Shown piece after piece: positions 26,005 through 37,652 of a DNA stretch of 64,000 nt. How positions within the stretch are numbered: position 1 is the first letter of the stretch; each line of letters starts with the position of its first letter. Both the position numbers and the translations under genes were made by a program. The stretch spans positions 310,001 through 374,000 of the forward strand of contig JAYEGL010000017.1 of the NCBI GenBank assembly GCA_034659015.1, given 5' to 3'. Source of the DNA: Maricaulis sp034659015. Lineage in GTDB: Bacteria; Pseudomonadota; Alphaproteobacteria; Caulobacterales; Maricaulaceae. The notes under the pieces were generated by a model. It was not told where the DNA came from and made no database searches. It was given only the letters and a program-made list of their open reading frames with translations.

Positions 26005-27900
26005 CTAGCCCAGCCGGCCCATCTCCTTGAGCTTGGCGATCACCTGGTCGGCTGCTTCCTCGGCGGAGATCGATGTCGTGTCGACGCGGATCTCCGGCTC
26101 TTCCGGACGCTCATAGGGGCTGTCGAACCCGGTGAAATTCTTGATCTCGCCGGCCTGCGCCTTTTTGTACAGCCCTTTCGGGTCGCGTTCGATGCACACG
26201 TCGAGCGGTGTATCGACGAAGACCTCGATGAATTCGCCCTCTTCCACCAGCTCGCGCACCATCTGGCGCTCGGAGCGGAAGGGCGAGATGAAGGAACAGG
26301 TCACCAGCAGGCCGGCATCCACGAAGAGCTTGCCCACCTCGCCGATACGCCGGATGTTTTCCACCCGGTCCTCGTCGGTGAAGCCCAGATCGCGGTTGAG
26401 CCCGTGGCGGACATTGTCACCGTCGAGCGAATAGGTGTGGTGGCCGGCCCCGGCCAGCTTGCGCTCGACCAGATTGGCCACCGTCGACTTGCCGGCACCG
26501 GACAGACCCGTGAACCACAGGATGGCCGGCTTTTGCCCCTTGATCTGCGCGCGCTCGGCTTTGGACACGTCCATCGCATGGTGATGGATGTTCGATGCGC
26601 GGCGCAGTCCGAACTCGATCATGCCCGCACCTACCGTCTGATTGGTGAAGCGGTCGATCAGGATGAAAGCCCCCATGTCGCGGATCTGCTGGTAGGGATC
26701 GAAGGCGATCGGACGGGCTGTCGACAGATTGCACTGGCCGATCCCGTTCACCTCGAGCTTGCGGCTGGGTTTCTTCTCGTAGGTATTGATGTCGACCCGG
26801 TGCTTGAGGGCGGACACCGTGGCCGGCGTGGTCGCGGTCCCGATCTTCAAGAGGTAGGAACGCCCCGGCAGCAAGTCCTCTTCGGACATCCACAGGACTT
26901 CCGCCGCAAACTGGTCGGTCACTTCCGGACGGCCTTCGGCCGACGCGATCACATCCCCGCGGGAAATGTCGATCTCGTGATTGAGTACGAGGGTAACGGC
27001 ATCGCCGGCCACGGCCTTGTCGAGATCGCCGTCGGCCGTGACGATCCGCTCGACATTGGCCGCAGACCCGGACTGGGCCACCACGACGGCATCGCCGGGC
27101 TGCACCGTGCCCGACACGATCGTGCCCGAATAGCCGCGGAAATTCAGATTGGGGCGATTGACCCACTGAACCGGCATGCGGAAGGGCTCGTTCTGGATGT
27201 CGGCGTCGACATCCAGCCCTTCCAGATGCTCGATCAGAGTCGGCCCGTCATACCAGGTCATCGTTTCGGAGCGATGGGTGACATTGTCGCCATAGCGCGC
27301 CGACATCGGGATCGGCGTGATGCTCTCGAAACCCAGATCGTCGGCGCTCTTGAGATATTCCGCGACGATCTCGTGGAACCGGCCGCGGCCATGATCGACC
27401 AGGTCCATCTTGTTCACCGCCAGCACGATGTGGCGGATCCCCATCATCCTGGCGATATAGGTGTGACGCAGCGTCTGGACGAGCACGCCCTTGCGCGCAT
27501 CGATCATCATCACGGCGACATCGGCGGTCGAGGCGCCGGTCGCCATGTTGCGCGTATACTGTTCGTGCCCCGGCGTGTCGGCGACGACGAATTTGCGCTT
27601 TTCCGTGGCGAAGAAGCGATAGGCCACATCGATCGTGATGCCCTGCTCGCGTTCGGCCTCGAGCCCGTCGAGCAACAGGGCGAAGTCGATCTCGTCGCCG
27701 GCCGTGCCGTGCTTGCGGCTGTCGTTTTCCAGGACGTTGATCTGGTCCTCGAACAGGAGCTTGCTGTCGTAGAGAAGACGGCCGATCAGCGTGGACTTGC
27801 CGTCATCGACCGAGCCGCAGGTCAGAAAGCGCAGCACGCCGCGCTGGCCGGAATGGGTCAGGCGCTCGATGACATCGGCGCGGGTGTTCTCGACATTCAT
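26005..27900 (-). CDS. cysNC: Bifunctional sulfate adenylyltransferase GTPase subunit / APS kinase (CysNC)
   Basis: Fusion of 631 residues. The N-terminal ~430 residues are the EF-Tu-like GTPase CysN (LTCGSVDDGKSTLIGRLL Walker A, DTPGHEQYTRNMATGAS, AVNKMDLVD), which drives sulfate adenylation with CysD. The C-terminal ~190 residues are APS kinase CysC (WFTGLSGAGKSTVANLVE Walker A, DGDNVRHGLNRDLGFT, FVDTPLDVCIERDPKGLY), which phosphorylates APS to PAPS. So this operon makes the sulfotransferase donor. Its ATG shares a base with the cysD stop (TGATG). Family length is normal and no motif is missing. Confidence 0.97.
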   Translation of the reverse strand: MNVENTRADVIERLTHSGQRGVLRFLTCGSVDDGKSTLIGRLLYDSKLLFEDQINVLENDSRKHGTAGDEIDFALLLDGLEAEREQGITIDVAYRFFATEKRKFVVADTPGHEQYTRNMATGASTADVAVMMIDARKGVLVQTLRHTYIARMMGIRHIVLAVNKMDLVDHGRGRFHEIVAEYLKSADDLGFESITPIPMSARYGDNVTHRSETMTWYDGPTLIEHLEGLDVDADIQNEPFRMPVQWVNRPNLNFRGYSGTIVSGTVQPGDAVVVAQSGSAANVERIVTADGDLDKAVAGDAVTLVLNHEIDISRGDVIASAEGRPEVTDQFAAEVLWMSEEDLLPGRSYLLKIGTATTPATVSALKHRVDINTYEKKPSRKLEVNGIGQCNLSTARPIAFDPYQQIRDMGAFILIDRFTNQTVGAGMIEFGLRRASNIHHHAMDVSKAERAQIKGQKPAILWFTGLSGAGKSTVANLVERKLAGAGHHTYSLDGDNVRHGLNRDLGFTDEDRVENIRRIGEVGKLFVDAGLLVTCSFISPFRSERQMVRELVEEGEFIEVFVDTPLDVCIERDPKGLYKKAQAGEIKNFTGFDSPYERPEEPEIRVDTTSISAEEAADQVIAKLKEMGRLG

Positions 27901-28868
27901 CAGAAATAGCCCTCGCGCTTCTTCTTCTCCATCGAGCCGGCCTCGTCATGGTCGATCAGCCGGCCGGAACGTTCCGACGTTCGCGCCGTCAGCATTTCCA
28001 GCACGATCTCTTCCAGGGTCTGGGCATTCGACTCGATCGCCCCGGTCAGCGGATAACAGCCCAGCGTACGGAAGCGCACCATCTTGAGTTCGGGCTTTTC
28101 GCCCTTTTCCAGCGGCAGGCGTTCGTCGTCGACCATGATGATCTGGCCGTCGCGCTCGACCACCGGCCGGTGCGCGGCGTAGTAGAGCGGCACGATCGGA
28201 ATGTCCTCTTCCAGGATGTATTGCCAGATATCCAGCTCGGTCCAGTTGGACAGCGGGAAGACGCGGATCGACTCGCCCTGGCGGATCTTGGTGTTGTAGT
28301 TGCGCCAGAGCTCCGGGCGCTGGTTCTTCGGATCCCAGCCATGATTGCCGTCGCGGAAGGAAAAGATGCGCTCCTTGGCGCGGGACTTCTCCTCGTCGCG
28401 CCGCGCACCGCCGAAGGCCGCGTCGTATTTGTGGCGCGTCATCGCGCTGCGCAGCGCCTCGGTCTTCATCACCTGGGTGTGGACCTGAGAGCCGTGGTCG
28501 AACGGGTTGATGCCCTTGGCCCGGCCCTCCTCGTTGATCTCGACCCGGACCTCCAGCCCAAGCTCCTTCGCGATGGCATCGCGAAAGGCAATCATGTCGC
28601 GGAACTTGAAGGTGGAATCGACGTGCTGCAGCGGGAAGGGCGGGCGCGAGGGGTAGAAGGCCTTCAGCGCCAGGTGCAGCATCACGGCGCTGTCCTTGCC
28701 GATCGAGTACAGCATGACCGGGTTGTCGAATTCGGCCGCCACCTCGCGCATGATGTGGATGGCTTCCGCTTCCAGCGTTCTGAGATGCGCCGAAAGCGGA
28801 TGCTGCCGCTTGTGCGCCGACTTGAACCGGTCGGCATAGGCCCGGACCGTGGCCGTGATATCGCTCAT
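27900..28868 (-). CDS. cysD: Sulfate adenylyltransferase subunit 2
   Basis: The catalytic ATP-pyrophosphatase-type subunit that makes APS from sulfate and ATP. The 322-residue protein shows the P-loop-like MLYSIGKDSAVMLHLALKAF, HVDSTFKFRDMIAFRD, AFGGARRDEEKSRAKER, and RVFPLSNWTELDIWQYI. The start at 28868 (MSDITATVRAYADRF) has GAGGG four bases upstream; an upstream in-frame codon at 28895 adds nine residues without support. It is translationally coupled to cysNC. No sulfate reductase genes follow, unlike assimilatory clusters, which fits a role in sulfation as well as assimilation. Confidence 0.96.
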   Translation of the reverse strand: MSDITATVRAYADRFKSAHKRQHPLSAHLRTLEAEAIHIMREVAAEFDNPVMLYSIGKDSAVMLHLALKAFYPSRPPFPLQHVDSTFKFRDMIAFRDAIAKELGLEVRVEINEEGRAKGINPFDHGSQVHTQVMKTEALRSAMTRHKYDAAFGGARRDEEKSRAKERIFSFRDGNHGWDPKNQRPELWRNYNTKIRQGESIRVFPLSNWTELDIWQYILEEDIPIVPLYYAAHRPVVERDGQIIMVDDERLPLEKGEKPELKMVRFRTLGCYPLTGAIESNAQTLEEIVLEMLTARTSERSGRLIDHDEAGSMEKKKREGYF

Positions 28869-29021
28869 GTCACCCTCAATATTCGCAGATGGCACGCCGG
28901 TATCGCCGGCCAGTCCCGCGTCTGGGCCGATTTAAGACAGGTCGACGCGAATTGCCACCCGTTGAAGGGCGGGAGGCTGCAGAGAATGTGCCGTGCCCGC
29001 GAAACGGGCGGACGCGCCCCC

Positions 29022-30149
29022 CTAGGCCGCGAAACCGGTGACGGCGGCGACCACGCGGTCGATATCGCCCTCGGGCATGTCCGGGTGCATGGGCAGGGAA
29101 ATGACCCGCCCGGCCGCGGCTTCGGTCACCGGCAGGCCGCCGGGTGCCACCGGATAACCGGCATAGGGTGCGTGCAGGTGCAGCGGGATGGGGTAATAGA
29201 TCGCCGTCGGCACGCCCTGATCGGCCAGGTGTGCCTTGAACGCGTCGCGCTCATCCACCTGGATCGTGTATTGCGCCCAGGTCGATTGCGCCCCGTCGAT
29301 CACCCTGGGAGTCTTGACGGCATTGCCCAGACGGCTGCCATAGGCATCGGCGACGCGCTGCCGCATGCCGATCTCCTCGGCGAAGACCTCCAGCTTGGCC
29401 AGAAGGATGGCGGCCTGGATCGTATCGAGACGGGAATTGAGACCGATGCGGGCGTACTCGTAGCGCGCCGTGCCCTCGCCGTGCACGCGCACGGATTTCA
29501 TCGTGTCGAAAAGAGCGTCGTCCTTGCACAAAACCGCGCCGGCATCGCCATAGGCGCCCAGCGGCTTGGCCGGGTAGAAGCTGACGGTCAGCGCGTCGGC
29601 CCAGTGCAGCGAGGCCTTGCCGTCCAGCGTCGAGCCATAGGCCTGGGCGCAGTCGGACACGAGTTTCAGCCCGTGCTCGCGCGCGATCGGCTCCAGGGCG
29701 GGATAATCGGCCGGCTGTCCGAACAGGTCGACCGCGATGACCGCCTTGGGCGTCAGTTCGCCCTTCGCCTTCACGGCCTCGATGGCCGCCGACAGGCTGT
29801 CCGGCGACATGTTGAACGTGTCCGGATCGATATCGACGAAGACCGGTGACGCCCCGGCGAGCACCACGACTTCGGCAGACGCCGCGAAGGTGAAGGAGGG
29901 CACGAAGACCGCATCGCCCGGCCCGATCCCCCAGGCCATCAGCGGTATCAGGATCGCATCGGTGCCGTTGGCGCAGCTGAGCGCACGCCCCATCCCCGCG
30001 AACTCCGCCAGCTTCGTCTCCAGCTCGGTCACTTCCGGACCGAGAATGTAACGCCCCTCGTCGAGCACCTTCATCACCGCCGCATCGACGCGGTCCTTGA
30101 TACGGGCCCGCTGGGCCTGGAGATCGATGAAGGGGATCATGTCGGTCAT
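29022..30149 (-). CDS. DegT/DnrJ/EryC1/StrS-family aminotransferase (WbpE/WlbC-like)
   Basis: A 375-residue PLP-dependent sugar aminotransferase. It starts MTDMIPFIDLQAQRARI, the opening usual for WbpE/WlbC-type enzymes acting on UDP-3-keto sugars. Other marks are ALSCANGTDAILIPLMAWG, PSFTFAASAEVVVLAGA, KLVSDCAQAYGSTLDG and TVSFYPAKPLGAYGDAG with the Schiff-base Lys. Amino-sugar formation fits the glmS gene upstream (99-base gap). It is only distantly like the DegT protein at 7880 in local motifs, so the two probably serve different sugars. Confidence 0.92.
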   Translation of the reverse strand: MTDMIPFIDLQAQRARIKDRVDAAVMKVLDEGRYILGPEVTELETKLAEFAGMGRALSCANGTDAILIPLMAWGIGPGDAVFVPSFTFAASAEVVVLAGASPVFVDIDPDTFNMSPDSLSAAIEAVKAKGELTPKAVIAVDLFGQPADYPALEPIAREHGLKLVSDCAQAYGSTLDGKASLHWADALTVSFYPAKPLGAYGDAGAVLCKDDALFDTMKSVRVHGEGTARYEYARIGLNSRLDTIQAAILLAKLEVFAEEIGMRQRVADAYGSRLGNAVKTPRVIDGAQSTWAQYTIQVDERDAFKAHLADQGVPTAIYYPIPLHLHAPYAGYPVAPGGLPVTEAAAGRVISLPMHPDMPEGDIDRVVAAVTGFAA

Positions 30150-30248
30150 GGGAGGGAACCTTCCGGCGCTGCGAAACCGCTGTGGTGCGGGCTGTACCAA
30201 GGGCCTATAGCGGCGGCCCGGCGCGCCACAAAGTCACGAAACATTTCG

Positions 30249-32072
<1,824 letters not shown>

Positions 32073-32155
32073 GCCCTGCCTCCCGGCCTGTCTGTTCGTT
32101 CCGGCTGTAGTGCGCAGCCCTGCTACCCGCCAATCAAATCAGGTTCCCCGATGTT

Positions 32156-35100
32156 TCAGGGACCCGTTGAAGAGATGCCGAGACGGCGCGTCATCTCGCC
32201 GATCTGCTCGCGCAGCGCCCGGCGCGACGTGACGCGGTCGGCATAGGCCAGCCCGTGATCGCGATAGCGACGCCACGCCGCCTCGTCCTCGAAGACCTGC
32301 AGGATCTGCGCCGCGAGGGCTTCGGCGGTCTCGGCGACGGCGATTTCGCGGTTCGCGGCCAGTTGCATCCCCTCCACCCCGACCGGCGTCGACACGCAGG
32401 GTACGCCGGCGGCCAGGCTCGCAGCGACCTTGCCCTTGGCGCCCGCGCCCACGCGCAGGGGCACGACGCTGACGCGGATCGCATTGAAATACGCTTCCAG
32501 CGATTCCACGAAACCCAGCACGGTAATCCCGTCCCGCCCGTGCAGCTTGCGGAAGCGGTCGGGCATCTTGCTGCCGGCCAGTGCGAACTCGGCCGTGTCG
32601 TCCACTTCGCGAACGCGTGGCCAGACCTCGTCGAGGAACCAGTCGACGGCATCGACATTCGGCGGATGCGCGAACCCGCCGAGAAAACCGATACTGCGGC
32701 GCTCGGAGAAGGCCGCGGGCGTCGGTGCCGCGTCGTGGATCAGCGGCAGCAGCATGACCTTCTCCGGCCCCAGCGCCTCGGCGAGGATGTCCCGCTCGAC
32801 CGTGGAATGGGTGAGGACCAGGTCGACGGCGGCCATAACGGCGAGCTCGCGCTCGCGCGTGCGCTCGGCCTCGCGGATACGCTCTGGATCGCCGGCCAGC
32901 TCGGCCTCGCGCATTTCGCGCAGATAGTGCAGGTCGGCATTGAGCAGGGCGACCCGGGCCTGCGGGGCGTGGCGGCGGATATCGCTCAGCGTCCGTTCCG
33001 CCGTGGGGTAACGGTGCAGGAAGACCAGGTCGAACTCCCCGCCACGTGCCTCGACGAAGGGCGCAAAACGCGAATAGTAGGGGTGATAGATCGTCTCGAT
33101 TCCCGCGCGCTGCAGCGGCGCGCTGAACTCGGGCGTCCACAGGAAATTGTCCTGCGGAACGAAGGTCACCTTGAAGTCCGCCGCCTGCAGGCCGCGCATG
33201 CATTCCACAGCGACCACGGAGCCGGCATCGTGATCGGGTTCCGGCGTCGTCAGGTCGACGAAGAGCGCCCGGCGGGCCACGCCGCGCTCCTTCTCCAGAT
33301 GCGGTTCTTCGCCATTGGGCCGGTGCGCCGCCAGCACTTTCGACCAGCGCTCCTTGAACCGCTCCAGATTGGTGACCTGGTGAGCCTTGATGCCGCTGCC
33401 GGTATCGGTGCCCGAGGAAACGCCCTCGAAGTGGAGCAGCTGCGAGCGCGGCTGGAAGATCGTGCGATAACCGGCCGCGCGCAGCCGGAAGGCGAGATCG
33501 GCATCCTCGGCATAGGCGGGCACGAAAAGCTCGTCGAACCCGTCCATTTCCTCCCACACCGCCCGGCGCAGGGCGATGGAGGCGCCGGAAATGTAGTCGG
33601 TCTCCCGGGCATAGCTCAGTTCCGGACGGCGGGGATCCTCGAACCGTCCCAGATTCCAGGCCGACCCGTCCTGCCAGAAAATCCCGCCGGCTTCCTGCAG
33701 GCGGCCATCCGGATAGATCAGTTTCGACCCGGCCAGACCGACGCTGTCATCGGCATCGAGCGTGTCGACCAGCTCGTCCAGCCAGCGCGGAAGGACCAGC
33801 GTGTCATTGTTGAGGAAGACAAGGACGGAGCCGCGCGCGGACCGGGCCGTCTCATTGCAGTTCCGCACGAAGCCGAGATTGGGATCGTGCCGGATCCAGC
33901 GGACATTGGGAATGTCGACCTTCGAGGCCGCCACCGTTCCGTCGCTCGACTTGTCGTCGCCGACCAGGATCTCGAAGGACGCGGCCGGTGCAGAGCGGAA
34001 CACGCTCTCGATACAGGCCAGCGTGAAGGCGATCTGGTTATAGGCCGGAATGACGATCGAGACGCGCGGATCCGGATTTTCCGGCGGCGCCAGCTCCGCG
34101 ATGCCACGCGCCCAGGCCCCGGCCGCATCGTCCGGTGTCAGCGTGGCGATCGCCGGCATGCCTTCGCGCTGGAAAGGCAGGCGGTATTTCTCGATCAGCG
34201 CCGTGAGGCTGTCGGCTGTATCAGAGCCGTATTCCTGACGCAGAAACCCGGCGAGGCTGTCCAGTGGCGGCAGCGCGTGTTCCACCGACACGGCCTCGCC
34301 GTCCGCCGTTTCGGTGACGGCCGGCGCCTCCGTCCGGCGACGCAGCTCGGCCAGCCGCCGGGTCAGCTGCAGCGTGAGCGTCCACCAGACCAGCTTGAGC
34401 CCGCGGCGGGTCCAGCGCGTCAGGCCGGGCGCACGCGCCAGCAAGCGGCGCAGGGGCTCGGTCGCGCGCCAGAAAGTGCTGGTCTCGATCTCGGCCAGAC
34501 GCCCGGAGAGATCGCGATTGGTCAGACGCAGGGCGACACGTTCGCTGTCCGCCTGCGCGTAGGCGGTTTGCGTGTCGGCCAGCTCGGTTTCCAGCCGCTC
34601 GCTGTTCTCGCGATAGGCCTGGACAGCGCCCTCGAGCGCCTTGAATTCGGTGTCGAGCGCTGTGTAGTCGGCGCGCAGCGCCTCCAGGTCGGCTTCGGTC
34701 TTGGCCAAGTCGGCGAAGGCCTTATGCCGCTCCCGCATCAGAGCGTGGGCTTCCTCGATTTCGTCCTGCAGAGAACGGATGCGTGCGTCGAGACGCTTGA
34801 TGCGCGCATGCCCCTTTTCGGCCCGTGCATCGGCATCGGCCTGATCGCGCCGGGCCCGGTCCAGATCGCCTTGCAGGTCCTCGATCACCTTGTGCGCCGC
34901 ACGCGCACGTTCCTCGGCGTCGGCCTGATCGGCCCGCGCGCTGGTGCGTTCCGCCTCGACCGCGGCGATCACACGCTCGGCTTCGCGCGCTTCCTCGGCC
35001 CGCTCGTCGAGTTCGCGCTGCAAGGTTCCGATCTGCCGGCGGAACCGCTTGTGGGTCTCGACGAAGGGCCTGACATTTTCGGCAATCGACGCTTCAAGCA

Positions 35101-35905
35101 CATCCAGTTCGCCCGCCGGACGCGGCTCGGCATCCGGCTTGACCCAGTCCGCGACCGTCTCGACAATCTCGCCGACCGGGGCGGAGAAGGCCGCCGATGT
35201 ACCCGCGCGCACGGGTTTGAGAAAGGCGGCGAGTTCGGCCTCGATCTCGTCTGCCGATTTCGGCCAGCGGAAATCCGCCGTGCCGGCAAATTCCGTCATG
35301 GCATCCGCCCAGCCGGAAATATCGCCCTCATAGTTCAGCACCAGACAGGGATGGTCGTCGCGAACGCGAAGCGTGGACAGGTTGGACTGGGCCCAGAGCA
35401 GCCCGGCCTCGTCCAGATTCATCTCGTCGCGACGGTTGAGCGAGGCCGCAACATCGGCCGCCGGCCGCACACAGTGGACCAGTGCGGGACGGTAGCCCGC
35501 CGCCCGGACCGCCTCGATCCAGAAGGCGGGGATCATGGCGCAGCGCGGGTCCTTGAGGACGATCAGCGGCGCACCGCCATAGGTGGTTTCCACCAACTCG
35601 GCCGCAGCTTCACGCTCGGCGGTGCCGAGACGCCCGACAATGGCCGCTTCGGAGACCGGATCGTCCCAGCCGAAGCCGCAGGTCTCCAGGATATGGTCGT
35701 TGAAATCGACCACGGCCTGCGGTTCCCAGTAGCCGCTGTCATTGCCTTCATTGGCAGGCAGGATCTCGTCGGGAAGTTCCGCGCCGAGCAGATTGGCGAT
35801 ACGGGCACAGGCCGACGTGCCGGACCTGTGCATGCCCAGGACCAGCAAGGCCACCTTGTTCACGGCCTGGTCACGACCGGTATCCGCTGGATCGGACTGC
35901 GGCAC
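32156..35905 (-). CDS. Three-module protein: sulfotransferase-like, coiled coil, GT2 and GT4-like glycosyltransferases (1249 aa)
   Basis: Residues 1-240 resemble a sulfotransferase (LVLGMHRSGTSACARI at 21-36; LIVLKDPRCAMIPAFWI; HCVRPAADVAASLNRR). Residues ~270-475 are a charged coiled coil ending in ETSTFWRATEPLRRLL, a linker common in such glycosyltransferases. Residues ~612-850 are a GT2 domain (RVSIVIPAYNQIAFTLACI, VFLNNDTLVLPRWLDELV, PAYAEDADLAFRLRAAG). Residues ~890-1249 are GT4-like (IGFLGGFAHPPNVDAVDWF; LRVGAGAKGKVAASLAAGVP). The start is a GTG at 35905. One chain could extend a glycan and sulfate it, but the catalytic competence of the first domain is unproved. It lies between the exporter genes and glmS. 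Confidence 0.85.
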   Translation of the reverse strand: MPQSDPADTGRDQAVNKVALLVLGMHRSGTSACARIANLLGAELPDEILPANEGNDSGYWEPQAVVDFNDHILETCGFGWDDPVSEAAIVGRLGTAEREAAAELVETTYGGAPLIVLKDPRCAMIPAFWIEAVRAAGYRPALVHCVRPAADVAASLNRRDEMNLDEAGLLWAQSNLSTLRVRDDHPCLVLNYEGDISGWADAMTEFAGTADFRWPKSADEIEAELAAFLKPVRAGTSAAFSAPVGEIVETVADWVKPDAEPRPAGELDVLEASIAENVRPFVETHKRFRRQIGTLQRELDERAEEAREAERVIAAVEAERTSARADQADAEERARAAHKVIEDLQGDLDRARRDQADADARAEKGHARIKRLDARIRSLQDEIEEAHALMRERHKAFADLAKTEADLEALRADYTALDTEFKALEGAVQAYRENSERLETELADTQTAYAQADSERVALRLTNRDLSGRLAEIETSTFWRATEPLRRLLARAPGLTRWTRRGLKLVWWTLTLQLTRRLAELRRRTEAPAVTETADGEAVSVEHALPPLDSLAGFLRQEYGSDTADSLTALIEKYRLPFQREGMPAIATLTPDDAAGAWARGIAELAPPENPDPRVSIVIPAYNQIAFTLACIESVFRSAPAASFEILVGDDKSSDGTVAASKVDIPNVRWIRHDPNLGFVRNCNETARSARGSVLVFLNNDTLVLPRWLDELVDTLDADDSVGLAGSKLIYPDGRLQEAGGIFWQDGSAWNLGRFEDPRRPELSYARETDYISGASIALRRAVWEEMDGFDELFVPAYAEDADLAFRLRAAGYRTIFQPRSQLLHFEGVSSGTDTGSGIKAHQVTNLERFKERWSKVLAAHRPNGEEPHLEKERGVARRALFVDLTTPEPDHDAGSVVAVECMRGLQAADFKVTFVPQDNFLWTPEFSAPLQRAGIETIYHPYYSRFAPFVEARGGEFDLVFLHRYPTAERTLSDIRRHAPQARVALLNADLHYLREMREAELAGDPERIREAERTRERELAVMAAVDLVLTHSTVERDILAEALGPEKVMLLPLIHDAAPTPAAFSERRSIGFLGGFAHPPNVDAVDWFLDEVWPRVREVDDTAEFALAGSKMPDRFRKLHGRDGITVLGFVESLEAYFNAIRVSVVPLRVGAGAKGKVAASLAAGVPCVSTPVGVEGMQLAANREIAVAETAEALAAQILQVFEDEAAWRRYRDHGLAYADRVTSRRALREQIGEMTRRLGISSTGP

Positions 35906-36054
35906 ACTGTTCTCCGATGGATCAACCGACTGACGCCTGGACGGGTTCGGCCCGCGCCAAGCACGGACCGTTCCAACCCGCTGTTATTATCACGCCGGAA
36001 GACGTCGGAAACCCGGCTGTGCAGAGGCGTTGCGCGCCGGCGGAGCCGCCATGG

Positions 36055-36735
36055 TCAGTTCTCGCCATAACAGCGGATGGCGTCCTTGATGTCCCCGAAA
36101 TAGCGCATCTGCCCGGCCTCCAGATAAAGCCCCTTGTTGCAGACCTGTTCGAGCAGGCGGTTATTGTGCGAGGCGAGCACCACGATGCCGGCATTGTCGA
36201 CGAGTTCCTGCATGCGCTGGGTCGCCTTCTGACGGAAGGCCGCATCGCCCGCACCGATCCACTCGTCCATGATCAGGATGTCGGCATCCAGCGATGTCGC
36301 GATGGAAAAGCTGAGCCGCAGCTGCATGCCGCGCGAATAGGTCTCGACCGGCCGGTCGAGATATTCTTCGAGCTCGGAATAGACGCCGATCGGTTCGGCC
36401 AGACGCCGCGCGGTCTCCCAGTCATGTCCTGCCGCAAGAAGACGCAGGCGGATATTCTCCCAGCCGGTGGCGTCGCCATTGATCCCCAGACCGGTTTCCA
36501 TGAGGGACTGGACGCTGCCATAGGCCTCCACCCAGCCGCTATCGGGCTTGACCACGCCGGCCAGCACGCGCAGCAGCGTCGTCTTGCCGGCGCCATTGGC
36601 GCCGACCAGGCCCAGCTTGTCGCCCTCGGCCAGCTCGAAGGACACGCGATCCAGCGCGAGCTGCTGGTCGGCGTCCTGCCTTCGGCCGAACAGCGGATAG
36701 TTGAGCGAAACGTCGTGTGCCAGGAGTCTAGTCAC
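36055..36735 (-). CDS. ABC transporter ATP-binding protein for polysaccharide export
   Basis: A 226-residue ATPase of the Wzt/KpsT/TagH class. It shows LGLVGANGAGKTTLLRVLAG (Walker A), the class-typical METGLGINGDATGWENI, TYSRGMQLRLSFSIATSLDADILIMDEWIGAGD (signature through Walker B) and LASHNNRLLEQVCNKG (switch His). It lacks the C-terminal carbohydrate-binding domain of O-antigen Wzt proteins and so is of the short KpsT-like size. The start is a GTG at 36735, 12 bases after the permease stop. KpsE/KpsD-type partners are not in the window. Confidence 0.92.
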   Translation of the reverse strand: MTRLLAHDVSLNYPLFGRRQDADQQLALDRVSFELAEGDKLGLVGANGAGKTTLLRVLAGVVKPDSGWVEAYGSVQSLMETGLGINGDATGWENIRLRLLAAGHDWETARRLAEPIGVYSELEEYLDRPVETYSRGMQLRLSFSIATSLDADILIMDEWIGAGDAAFRQKATQRMQELVDNAGIVVLASHNNRLLEQVCNKGLYLEAGQMRYFGDIKDAIRCYGEN

Positions 36736-36747
36736 AATGGCCGTCCC

Positions 36748-37548
36748 TCAGACCCAGTAGAAGATGCGGTGTTTGTTGCGGGTAAAGGTGAACGCGCTCA
36801 GCGCGATGCCTCCGACCGTGATTGCCAGCACGATCAGCCAGCTGTCGACCGGAAACGTCCCGTAGATCAGCGGGTCGCGGAAAATCGCCAGAACGTGTGT
36901 GAACGGGTTGTAGTCGGCGTAACGCCCGTATTCACCGAAGGATTCGGGCACCCACAGGATCGGCGTGAGGAAGAAGAGTAGCCGTGTCACGGTCTGCGTC
37001 AGGTGGATCACATCGCGAAACCGCGCGCAGATCGTTCCCAGAAGGATCTGGCTCCAGATGCCGTTGACGACCAGGACCGGCAGCGCCAGCAGCGATGTCA
37101 GCGCCATCCAGATATCCGGCGGCGGAAACAGGAAGAGCACGATGAGCACGACAAGCCCGGACAGGAGGAGCTGGATCAGGCTGCGCGTCACGCTTTGCAG
37201 CACATAGATCCCGTAGGGCAGGTCGGCCGCCTTGATCCAGCGCGAGCTGGAAATGAAGACATTGCAGCCTTCCACAAGATTGGACTGGACGAAGGTCCAG
37301 ATCAGAAAACCGGTCGACAGCCAGACCGAGAAGAAGGCCATGCTTTCCGCAGAAAGAACGCCGAAGATCAGGATCTTCACCGCAATAAAGAGGCCGAACG
37401 AGACGAACAGCCAGGCTGCGCCCAGCAGGGAGCGGCGAAAACGCCGGCGCCAGTCGTGCCAGGCGAGCGTCAGCCAGAAGCGCCAGAGCTGGATGACACG
37501 CGGCAGGCGATCGGATTGCCGACCCGCGTCGGTGACTGTCGCATCCAT
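36748..37548 (-). CDS. ABC transporter permease for polysaccharide export
   Basis: A 266-residue ABC-2-type permease with six hydrophobic segments. LTLAWHDWRRRFRRSLLGAAWLF at the N-terminus, GFLIWTFVQSNLVEGCNVFISSS and ICARFRDVIHLTQTVTRLLFFLTPILW are typical of Wzm/KpsM/TagG proteins that move completed glycan across the inner membrane. The start at 37548 (MDATVTDAGRQSD) is preferred; a longer frame to 37635 adds an Arg-rich leader. It pairs with the ATPase 12 bases downstream. Confidence 0.92.
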   Translation of the reverse strand: MDATVTDAGRQSDRLPRVIQLWRFWLTLAWHDWRRRFRRSLLGAAWLFVSFGLFIAVKILIFGVLSAESMAFFSVWLSTGFLIWTFVQSNLVEGCNVFISSSRWIKAADLPYGIYVLQSVTRSLIQLLLSGLVVLIVLFLFPPPDIWMALTSLLALPVLVVNGIWSQILLGTICARFRDVIHLTQTVTRLLFFLTPILWVPESFGEYGRYADYNPFTHVLAIFRDPLIYGTFPVDSWLIVLAITVGGIALSAFTFTRNKHRIFYWV

Positions 37549-37652
37549 GTCTTTTTGTTCCCGTCCTGCCCGCCGGTGCGCCCGGATCGCCTCTCTCCAT
37601 GGCACAACACGTCTGAGGGCGCCAACCGCCGGCACACAGTCATGCGGCCAAA

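Noticed and set aside
32255..36070. Plus-strand open frame of about 1270 codons
   Set aside because: Antisense to the 1249-residue glycosyltransferase fusion; same composition artefact.
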